Made by a program: the position numbers and the translations under genes. The notes under the pieces are model-generated. The model was not told the DNA's origin and did no database searches. It was given only the letters and a program-made list of their open reading frames with translations. A stretch of DNA of 64,000 bases from the NCBI RefSeq assembly GCF_040732315.1, contig NZ_CP160388.1, forward strand, positions 966,501 to 1,030,500, given 5' to 3'. This DNA comes from Oryzisolibacter sp. LB2S. Its GTDB lineage: Bacteria; Pseudomonadota; Gammaproteobacteria; Burkholderiales; Burkholderiaceae_C. Positions 16,549 to 24,231 of this stretch are shown one piece after another (within the stretch, counting starts at the first letter, position 1; each line of letters begins with the position of its first letter).

Positions 16549-19500
16549 ATGACTACCCGCATTGCCGCAAGCCCTCTTTTGCAGTACGCGGCGCTGCTGG
16601 CCTGCGTGTTGGCCGCCGCGCCCGCCCAGGCCCTCACGGTGAGCCGCCTGTCGCCCCAGGGCGAGGTGGCGCAGGTGCGCCAGGTCGTGGCCCGCTTCGA
16701 CGGCCCGGCCGTGCGCCTGGGGGATGCCCAGGCCGCCGCGCCCTTGACCGTGGCCTGCAGCGACGCCGACGCCGCGCGCGGCCGCGGCCGCTGGACCAGC
16801 GAGCGCGAATGGGTCTACGACTTTGCCCAGGACCTGCCGCCCGGCGTGCGCTGTACGGTCAGCGTCAGGCCAGGGTTCAAATCGGCTTCCGGCGCCCAAC
16901 TGGCAAGCGCGAGCAGCTATCAATTCAATACCGGCGGCCCGTTTGTGCAGAGCGTGCGGCCCGGCACCTGGCAGGAGATCGACGAGGAGCAGTACTTCGT
17001 GCTGCGGCTCAATGGCCCGGCCACGCCGGCCAGCCTGCAGCAGCACCTGTGGTGCGAGGCCGAGGGCGTGGGCGAGCGCCTGCCCGTGCGCCTCATCGAG
17101 GGCGCGCAGCGCGCCGAGCTGCTCAAGGCGCTGCGCCTGGACAAGGCCGCGGCCAAGGAGCCCTTGCGCTACGCCACGCTCAGCTGCGGCCGGCGCCTGA
17201 CGGCCGGCAGCCAGGTGCAACTGGTCTATGGCCGGGGCGTGGCCACGCCCAGCGGCGTGGCGAACGCGGTGGAGAAGCGCTTTGACTTCAAGGTGCGCCA
17301 GCCCTTTGCCGTGGAGTTCGGCTGCGAGCGCGAGAACGCCCAGTCCGCCTGCCTGCCCGTGCGCCCCATGCGCGTGACCTTCAACGCGCCCGTGGCGCGC
17401 CGGCTGGCGCAGGACATACGCCTCAAGGGCGGCGACCAGACGCTGGCGCCGACCATGGAGGGCGAAGCAGAGGGCGAAAGAGGGGGCGAAGGCAGGGGCG
17501 ACGCCCTGGTCAATGGCGTCACGTTTGCCGCGCCGTTTGCGCCGCAGACGCAGTATCTGCTCTCGCTGCCCGCGGGCTTCAAGGACGCGGCGGGCCGCGT
17601 GCCGGCCAATGCGCAGAGCTTTCCGCTGCAGGTGGCAACAGGCGCCATGCCGCCGCTGGCCAAGTTTGCCGCCGCGCCCTTCGGCGTGGTCGAGCGCTAC
17701 GCCGAGGGCCCCGATGGCCCGGCGCTGCTGCCCGTCACGCTGCGCAACGTGGAGGCCGATCTGTCCGTGCAGGGCCTGCAGCCGGGGCAGACCCGCCCGG
17801 CCGGTGCGGCCAGTGCGGCCCAGGTCGGCACGCTGCAGCCACAGAGGGACGCCGACATCATTGCCTGGATGCGCCGGCTCGAGCGCTATGAAGACTTCAG
17901 CATCAACCGCGCCCAGGCGCGCCGCGACGTGCAGGGGCCGCTGCCCAAGGCGCTGGATGTGCGCGACCAGGGCGATCGGGGCGACCAGGGCGACCAGGTG
18001 CAGACGCGCATGCTGTCCCTGCTCCAGGGCCGGCCGGGCGTGAAGCGGCTTGCCCTGCCGCGGCCCGAGCGCGGCGACCCGCGCCCCTTCGAGGTCGTGG
18101 GCATACCGCTGCCGCCGGGCTATTCGGTGGTGGAGATCGCCTCGCCGCTGTTGGGCCGCTCGTTGCTCGATGCCGGCCATGGCGACCCGCGCACCATGTA
18201 CGTGCGCACCGGCGTGCTCGTCACCAACCTGGGCGTGCACTTCAAGCTCGGGCGCGAGAACGCCGTGGCCTGGGTGACCACGCTGGACAAGGGCCGGCCC
18301 GTCGCGGGCGCGCAGGTGCAGGTCTCGGCCTGCGACGGCAGGGTGCTGGCCACGGCGCGCACGGGCGCCGACGGCGTGGCGCGTCTTTCGGGCCTGGCCA
18401 GCGAGCCGCCCGCCTGCGGCGGATCGGTCGAAGAAGGCGGCGATGGCGGCGCATGGCGCCAGGCCTACTTCGTGAGCGCGCGCAGCGGCGACGAGCTGGC
18501 CTTTGTCTGGAGCGACTGGCAGCGCGGCATAGAGCCCTGGCGCTTCAACGTGCCCACGAGCAGCGCGCCGCGCCCCGACGCGGTGGCGCACACCATCTTC
18601 GACCGCACGCTGTTGCGCGCGGGCGAGACCCTGTCCATGAAGCATGTGCTGCGCAGCCAGACCGGGCGCGGCTTCGGCCTGCCCGATGCGCGCCCCGCCG
18701 AGCTTGTCATCACCCATGTGGGCAGCGGCCAGCAGTTCACCCAGCCGCTGGCCTGGCGCAAGACGGCCACGGGCGGGCTGTCGGCCGAGAGCAGCTTTGC
18801 CGTGCCCCCGGCGGCGCGGCTCGGCGAATACCAGGTGGCGCTGCGCGAGGGCCGTGGCGAGGAGGGCGGGCGCCTGCTTGATTCGGGCAGCTTTCGCGTG
18901 GAGGAATTCCGCCTGCCCGTGTTCGAGGGGCGCATCGCCCCCGTGGGCGCGCAGACGCTGGTGCGCGCGCGCAGCGTGGACGCCGACGTGCAGGTCCACT
19001 ATGTCTCGGGCGGGCCCGCGGCGCGCCTGCCGGTTCGCGTGTCGGCCATGGTGCGCGCCAGGTCGCTGCAGTTTGCCGACTTCGACGAGTTCAGCTTTGC
19101 CCCCCCGCGCGGGCGCGATGCCCCCGAGCCTGGCGACGACGCGGACCAGGATCAGGGCGATGACGCGCACAGTGACGCGCGCGTGATCGCCGACAAGCTG
19201 CCCCTGACGCTGGACGCCAACGGCGCGGGCCGCGTCACCATCGACGAGCTGCCGCGCGGCCACCAGGCGCAGGAGCTGGTGCTTGAGGCCAGCTACGCCG
19301 ACCCCAATGGCGAGCTGCAGACCCTGCGCAGCAGCACCACGCTGTGGCCCGCGGCCGTGGTGGCCGGCGTCAAGACCGAGGGTTGGGTGGCCAGCGGCGA
19401 ACGCGTGCGCCTGCAGGCGCTGGCGCTGTCGGCGGCCGGCAGGCCGCAGGCCGGCGTGCCGCTGGCCGTGCAGGCCATTGCGCGCAGCACGACGACGAGC

Positions 19501-22500
19501 CGCAAGCGCATGGTGGGGGGCTTCTACAGCTATGACAACCATGTCGAAACCAAGGACCTGGGCACGCTGTGCACGGGCAAGAGCGACGCGCGCGGCCTGC
19601 TGCTGTGCGAGGCCCAGCTCGACCAGCCGGGCGAGGTCGAGCTCATCGTGACCGCACGCGACAAGGACGGCAACGAGGCCCAGGCAGCGTCGTCGGTCTG
19701 GGTCACGCGGCGCGGCGAACTCTGGTTTGGCGGTCAGGACCATGACCGCATCGACCTGCTGCCCGAGAAGAAGAACTACGCGCCCGGCGAGACGGCGCGT
19801 CTGCAGCTGCGCATGCCGTTTCGCCAGGCCACGGCGCTGGTCAGCGTGGAGCGCGAGGGCGTGATCAGCACGCGCGTGGTGCAGCTGAGCGGCCGGGACC
19901 CGACCATAGAGCTCAAGATCGAGGAGGACTGGGCGCCCAATGTCTATGTGAGCGCGCTGGTGCTGCGCGGGCGCCTGCACGAGGTGCCCTGGTACAGCTT
20001 CTTCACCTGGGGCTACAAGGCGCCGCGCGAATGGTGGGGCGCGTTCTGGTACGACGGGCGCGAATACCGCGCGCCCACGGCCATGGTGGACCTGTCCCGG
20101 CCCGCCTACCGCCTGGGCCTGGCCGAGCTGCGCGTGGGTCGCCAGGCGCACCAGATCGCCGTGCAGGTCAAGGCCGACAAGGACAGCTACCCCGTGCGCG
20201 GCAAGGCCCAGGTCACGATTAGCGCCACGCTGCCGGACGGCAAGCCCGCAGCGAGTGCCGAGGTGGCGCTGGCCGCCGTGGACAAGGCGCTGCTCGAGCT
20301 CATGCCCAACCGCAGCTGGGACCTGCTCGGCGCCATGCTGCAGCGCCGTGCCTGGGGTGTGGAGACATCGACCGCGCAGATGGAGATCATCGGCCGGCGC
20401 CACTACGGCAGAAAGGCCGTGCCCGCGGGCGGCGGCGGCGGGCGCGCGCCCACGCGCGAGCTGCTCGACACCCTGCTCCTGTGGCAACCCGTGGTCAAGC
20501 TCGACGCCCAGGGCCAGGCCAAGGTGACGGTGCCGCTCAACGACGCGCTCACCACCTTCGAGGTCGTGGCCGTGGCCGATTCGGGCCTGGGCCTGTTCGG
20601 CACCGGCTCCACGCAGATCCGCGCCACGCAGGACCTGCAGATCATCAGCGGCCTGCCGCCACTGGTGCGTGAAGGCGACCAGTTCCGCGCCCAGCTCACG
20701 CTGCGCAACACCACGGCCCGCGCCATGAAGGTGGAGGTCGCGCCGCGTGCCACGCTGCTCACGCTCGCGCCACAGACCGTGGACATTCCCGCGGGCGAGG
20801 CGCGCGAGCTGGCCTGGGACGTCACCGCCCCGGCGCAGCAGACGCGCGCCCAGGCCCTGCTCTGGGAGATTGAGGCGCGCGATACCGTGGGCGGCGCGCG
20901 CGACGCGCTCAAGGCCAGCCAGCGCCTGGTGCCGGCCGTGCCGCTGTCGGTGCAGCAGGCCACGCTGGTGCAGATCGACGGCGAATACGCAGTGGACGTG
21001 GCCCCGCCCGCGCTCGCGCTGCCCGGGCGCGGGGGCGTGGCGCTGGCGCTGCAGCCGGGCCTGGCCGCAGGACTGCCCGGCGTGCGCGACTGGTGGGCGC
21101 GCTACCCCCATGCCTGCCTGGAGCAGCAGGCCAGCAAGGCCCTGGGGCTGGCCGATGCCCAGGCCTGGCACAAGCTTGTCGCCAGGCTGCCCACGTATCT
21201 CGATGGCGACGGCCTGGCCTACTACTTCCCGCCCCAGGCCGGCAGTGCCGACCGCGGCAGCGACACGCTGAGCGCCTATCTGCTCGCGGCCGCGCACGAG
21301 GCCGCGCGCCTGACGCCCGAGCTGGCCCTGCCGCCCGAGGCGCGCGCGCCGCTCGAGCAGGGCCTCACGGCCTTTGTCGAGGGGCGCATAGAGCGCGACT
21401 TCTGGGCGCCGCGCAAGGATCTGGACCTGCGCAAGCTCGCCGCCATCGAGGCGCTGTCGCGCTACGGCAAGGCGCAGGCGCGCTGGCTCACGAGCCTGTC
21501 CATCACACCCAATCAATGGCCCACGCATGCGGTGATCGACTGGCTCAATATCCTGCGGCGCATGCCCGACATTCCGCAGCGCGCCCAGCGCCTGCAGGAG
21601 GCCACGCTAATCCTGCGCGCGCGCCTGTCCTACCAGGGCAGCCGCCTGGGCTTTGCCACCGAGCGCGATGACGCCTGGTGGTGGCTGATGCAGAACGCCG
21701 ACGTGAACGGCGCGCGCCTGCTGCTCGCCGTGCTCGATGACCCGGCCTGGAAGGACGAGCTGGGCCGGCTGGCCACGGGCTTCATCGCGCGCCAGCAGGG
21801 CGGTGCCTGGCCCACCACCACGGCCAACCTGTGGGGTGGACTGGCGCTCGCGCGGTTCGGCGCGCAGCTCGAGGCCACGCCCGTCGCCGGCACCACGCGC
21901 GCGCGCATGGGCGGCGAGAGCGCCAGCGTCGACTGGGCCAGGGTGACGCGCCGTGCGGCGGCGGACGCCGCGGGTGCGGCGCACGAGGCCAGCGCGTTCG
22001 GCGCGCCGACCGCGCCCGGCATGTTCCAGAACAACACCATGTTCCTGCCCTGGGCCGGCAGCCAGCGGCTGGCCGTCACGCACCAGGGGGCGGGCCGGCC
22101 CTGGCTCACGCTGCAGTCGGTGGCGGCCGTGCCGCTCAAGGATGCAGTGACTGCGGGCTTTGCCATCCGGCGCAGCGTCACGCCCGTGGAGCAGGCGAAT
22201 CCGGGCCTGCCCGCGGGCAGCTACACGCGCGGCGACGTGCTGCGCGTGACGCTGGAGGTCACGAGCCAGGCGGACATGACCTGGGTGGCCATCACTGACC
22301 CGATTCCGGCCGGCGCCACCATCCTCGGCACCGGCCTGGGGCGCGACTCGGCCATCGCCACCCAGGGCGAGAAAAATAGCGGCAACGGCTGGCCCGCGTT
22401 CGAGGAGCGCGGCTTCGAGGCCCTGCGCAGCTACTACGAGTACCTGCCCAAGGGCCGGGTGACGCTGCAGTACACGCTGCGCCTGAACAACGCTGGCGAC

Positions 22501-22593
22501 TTCGCGCTGCCGCCCACGCGCGTGGAGGCGCTGTACGCGCCCGACATGTTCGGCGCCGCGCCCAATGCGCGCGTAAAGGTGGTGCAACCCTAG
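16549..22593 (+). CDS. Giant alpha-2-macroglobulin family protein
   Basis: Bacterial alpha-2-macroglobulin, a periplasmic protease trap, 2014 residues and longer than E. coli YfhM (about 1650). A signal peptide (ending AAAPAQA) is present; the LLAC in it is not a good lipobox, so a soluble or weakly anchored form is likely. The thioester motif CLEQ is intact at residues 1523-1526 and is preceded by the A2M domain (TRELLDTLLLWQPVVKLD, about 1300). Residues 110-125 come from a copy of the dispersed palindromic element. Family members usually sit beside pbpC and are thought to guard the envelope when peptidoglycan is breached; here pbpC is present but about 6.8 kb downstream. Confidence 0.92.
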   Translation: MTTRIAASPLLQYAALLACVLAAAPAQALTVSRLSPQGEVAQVRQVVARFDGPAVRLGDAQAAAPLTVACSDADAARGRGRWTSEREWVYDFAQDLPPGVRCTVSVRPGFKSASGAQLASASSYQFNTGGPFVQSVRPGTWQEIDEEQYFVLRLNGPATPASLQQHLWCEAEGVGERLPVRLIEGAQRAELLKALRLDKAAAKEPLRYATLSCGRRLTAGSQVQLVYGRGVATPSGVANAVEKRFDFKVRQPFAVEFGCERENAQSACLPVRPMRVTFNAPVARRLAQDIRLKGGDQTLAPTMEGEAEGERGGEGRGDALVNGVTFAAPFAPQTQYLLSLPAGFKDAAGRVPANAQSFPLQVATGAMPPLAKFAAAPFGVVERYAEGPDGPALLPVTLRNVEADLSVQGLQPGQTRPAGAASAAQVGTLQPQRDADIIAWMRRLERYEDFSINRAQARRDVQGPLPKALDVRDQGDRGDQGDQVQTRMLSLLQGRPGVKRLALPRPERGDPRPFEVVGIPLPPGYSVVEIASPLLGRSLLDAGHGDPRTMYVRTGVLVTNLGVHFKLGRENAVAWVTTLDKGRPVAGAQVQVSACDGRVLATARTGADGVARLSGLASEPPACGGSVEEGGDGGAWRQAYFVSARSGDELAFVWSDWQRGIEPWRFNVPTSSAPRPDAVAHTIFDRTLLRAGETLSMKHVLRSQTGRGFGLPDARPAELVITHVGSGQQFTQPLAWRKTATGGLSAESSFAVPPAARLGEYQVALREGRGEEGGRLLDSGSFRVEEFRLPVFEGRIAPVGAQTLVRARSVDADVQVHYVSGGPAARLPVRVSAMVRARSLQFADFDEFSFAPPRGRDAPEPGDDADQDQGDDAHSDARVIADKLPLTLDANGAGRVTIDELPRGHQAQELVLEASYADPNGELQTLRSSTTLWPAAVVAGVKTEGWVASGERVRLQALALSAAGRPQAGVPLAVQAIARSTTTSRKRMVGGFYSYDNHVETKDLGTLCTGKSDARGLLLCEAQLDQPGEVELIVTARDKDGNEAQAASSVWVTRRGELWFGGQDHDRIDLLPEKKNYAPGETARLQLRMPFRQATALVSVEREGVISTRVVQLSGRDPTIELKIEEDWAPNVYVSALVLRGRLHEVPWYSFFTWGYKAPREWWGAFWYDGREYRAPTAMVDLSRPAYRLGLAELRVGRQAHQIAVQVKADKDSYPVRGKAQVTISATLPDGKPAASAEVALAAVDKALLELMPNRSWDLLGAMLQRRAWGVETSTAQMEIIGRRHYGRKAVPAGGGGGRAPTRELLDTLLLWQPVVKLDAQGQAKVTVPLNDALTTFEVVAVADSGLGLFGTGSTQIRATQDLQIISGLPPLVREGDQFRAQLTLRNTTARAMKVEVAPRATLLTLAPQTVDIPAGEARELAWDVTAPAQQTRAQALLWEIEARDTVGGARDALKASQRLVPAVPLSVQQATLVQIDGEYAVDVAPPALALPGRGGVALALQPGLAAGLPGVRDWWARYPHACLEQQASKALGLADAQAWHKLVARLPTYLDGDGLAYYFPPQAGSADRGSDTLSAYLLAAAHEAARLTPELALPPEARAPLEQGLTAFVEGRIERDFWAPRKDLDLRKLAAIEALSRYGKAQARWLTSLSITPNQWPTHAVIDWLNILRRMPDIPQRAQRLQEATLILRARLSYQGSRLGFATERDDAWWWLMQNADVNGARLLLAVLDDPAWKDELGRLATGFIARQQGGAWPTTTANLWGGLALARFGAQLEATPVAGTTRARMGGESASVDWARVTRRAAADAAGAAHEASAFGAPTAPGMFQNNTMFLPWAGSQRLAVTHQGAGRPWLTLQSVAAVPLKDAVTAGFAIRRSVTPVEQANPGLPAGSYTRGDVLRVTLEVTSQADMTWVAITDPIPAGATILGTGLGRDSAIATQGEKNSGNGWPAFEERGFEALRSYYEYLPKGRVTLQYTLRLNNAGDFALPPTRVEALYAPDMFGAAPNARVKVVQP
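16876..16923 (-). repeat. Dispersed palindromic element, copy 4 (inside the macroglobulin gene)
   Basis: Read on the minus strand it has TTGATAGCTGCTCGCGC at the left and GGGCGCCGGAAGCCGATTT at the right. It is in frame and encodes residues 110-125 of the alpha-2-macroglobulin, a Ser/Ala-rich stretch. Confidence 0.6.
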
Positions 22594-22625
22594 CGACAGG
22601 CGGGTAGCGGCAAACCGGGCATGAT

Positions 22626-22859
22626 CCTAGAAACCGCAGTTGGATGCGCCTGCCAGTGCCGTGATCGGTGTGCCAGGCAAGGCGTGACGACGCAGCGCAC
22701 TCCTGTGCGCAAGGAGGAGTAACGCCGCATGGCGCGCCGAGCGCGGTGCTGGCAGGTGCATAGCGCCCTCACCTAGAAGGTGAAGGTTCTGAAGTGGCGC
22801 AAGGTCAGAGTTCATGCGGCATTCCCAAGGGTTGTCAGCGGTCAACTGCGGTTTCTAGG
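22626..22859. mobile_element. 234-bp MITE with 17-bp terminal inverted repeats
   Basis: The left end CCTAGAAACCGCAGTTG (22626-22642) is the exact reverse complement of the right end (22843-22859). A 5-bp target duplication ATGAT flanks it (22621-22625 and 22860-22864). Ends beginning CCTAGA and a 5-bp duplication resemble IS1380-family elements such as ISEcp1. The inside has no credible transposase, so it would need a helper enzyme. It sits between the macroglobulin stop and the phosphatase start, and its right end is only 13 bp from that start. Confidence 0.85.
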
Positions 22860-22872
22860 ATGATGTATCCAC

Positions 22873-23991
22873 ATGTCACTACCCATACCCACCATGAGCC
22901 TGGTCCAGCGCTTGCCCGAGGGGCCCCTCGACATCGTCGGAGACATCCACGGCGAGATCGGGGCCCTGCGGCAGCTGCTCGCGCACCTGGGCTATGACGA
23001 CGCGGGCCGCCACCCCGAGGGGCGGCGCCTGGTGTTCGTGGGCGACTTCTGCGACCGAGGTCCCGACAGCCCCGCGGTGCTGCGCCTGGTGCTGCCCATG
23101 CTCGCGAGCGGCCAGGCCCTGGCGGTGCTCGGCAACCACGAGATCAACCTGCTGCGCGGCGACGCCAAGGACGGCTCGGGCTGGTACTTCGACAGCCGCA
23201 TGGCGTCCGATGCGCCCAGGTATGCGCCGTTTGCGCGCCTGCCCATGGACGAGGCGCCGGCCATGCTCGCCGAGCTGGGCCGGCTGCCGATCGCACTCGA
23301 GCGCGCCGACCTGCGCGTGGTCCATGCGGCCTGGATGGCGCCGCAGATCGCCACCGCGCGCGCCCTGACCGCGGGCAGCGCGCGCGGCGCCTATGACGAG
23401 TACGAGGACCTGGCGGCGCGCCAGGCGCTGGCCAGCAATGTGGCGGGCCGTGTGCAGCAGGAGCGCGAACAATGGCCGCACAGCCTGGAGGACCACGACC
23501 GGCGCCCGCCGTTTCTGCCCGCGCACAGCGAGCGCGAGCTCGGGAAGTCCATGGTCAACCCGCTCAAGGTGCTCACGGCCGGTGTGGAGCGTGAATGCCG
23601 CACGCCCTTCTACGCGGGCGGCAAGTGGCGCTTCGTCGAGCGCGTGGCCTGGTGGAACGACTACGCGGACGAGCAGGCCGTCATCGTCGGCCATTACTGG
23701 CGCCGCCTGCAGCCCGGCGACGCCCCGGCCCATGGCCCGCAGGCGGAAAACCTCTTCGGCCACACCGCGCCGCTGGCCTGGCATGGCCTGCGCGGCAATG
23801 TGTTCTGCGTGGACTACTCGGTGGGCGGGCGCTGGCTCGCGCGCCACCAGGGCGAGGACCCGGCCCGGCGCTTCAAGCTCGCCGCCATGCGCTGGCCCGA
23901 GCGCGAGCTGCGCTTCGACGACGGCACGCGGCACAACTCTCAGGGGTTTGGCGTGCCCATGAGGGTGCCCGCAGGCCAAGCCGGCCTGTAG
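22873..23991 (+). CDS. PPP-type metallophosphoesterase
   Basis: Calcineurin-like phosphoesterase of 372 residues, similar in layout to bacterial PrpE/ApaH and PPP serine/threonine phosphatases. The metal-binding motifs are all in place: GDIHGE near 24-29, GDFCDRGPDS near 57-66 and GNHEIN near 91-96, with later histidines in HAAW and GHYW. Substrate could be a phosphoprotein or a dinucleoside polyphosphate. Two starts are possible: ATG 22873 (used) or ATG 22894; neither has a good ribosome-binding site, and the MITE immediately upstream may have replaced the native leader. The CHAT gene follows after 240 bp on the same strand, so a shared role is possible but unproven. Confidence 0.82.
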   Translation: MSLPIPTMSLVQRLPEGPLDIVGDIHGEIGALRQLLAHLGYDDAGRHPEGRRLVFVGDFCDRGPDSPAVLRLVLPMLASGQALAVLGNHEINLLRGDAKDGSGWYFDSRMASDAPRYAPFARLPMDEAPAMLAELGRLPIALERADLRVVHAAWMAPQIATARALTAGSARGAYDEYEDLAARQALASNVAGRVQQEREQWPHSLEDHDRRPPFLPAHSERELGKSMVNPLKVLTAGVERECRTPFYAGGKWRFVERVAWWNDYADEQAVIVGHYWRRLQPGDAPAHGPQAENLFGHTAPLAWHGLRGNVFCVDYSVGGRWLARHQGEDPARRFKLAAMRWPERELRFDDGTRHNSQGFGVPMRVPAGQAGL

Positions 23992-24231
23992 GCGCCCGCC
24001 GCGCCGCGGATGCGCGGCTTTCTTGTGTTTGCGCGGGGGCGGACCTACCATGGTCCCGGCCCATCCATGGGGATGGCGCGGAGGGCAGGCAGATGGCAGT
24101 CGATGGACAACTCGGGCGGCCGGCCCATGGTCGGCGCGGCGCCGTGCATCGCCCGCGCGCGAGTGCCATCGACATCGGCGCGGGCCTGGCCGCGGTGACA
24201 GCCGAGCCATGACGCGGCGAGGGAGCGCGAC

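Noticed and set aside
16543..21528. A 1661-codon open frame on the minus strand opposite the macroglobulin gene
   Set aside because: It is antisense to a well-supported gene, has no domain motifs and is rich in Gly/His/Arg/Gln, as expected for the complement of GC-rich coding sequence.
22627..22845. A 72-codon frame inside the first MITE as a transposase or small protein
   Set aside because: It is bounded by the inverted ends, has no transposase motif, and a MITE needs no gene.
24010..24198. Small proteins in the gap between the phosphatase and CHAT genes
   Set aside because: The overlapping short frames are Arg/Pro/Ala-rich without a ribosome-binding site or motif; the gap probably holds only leader sequence.
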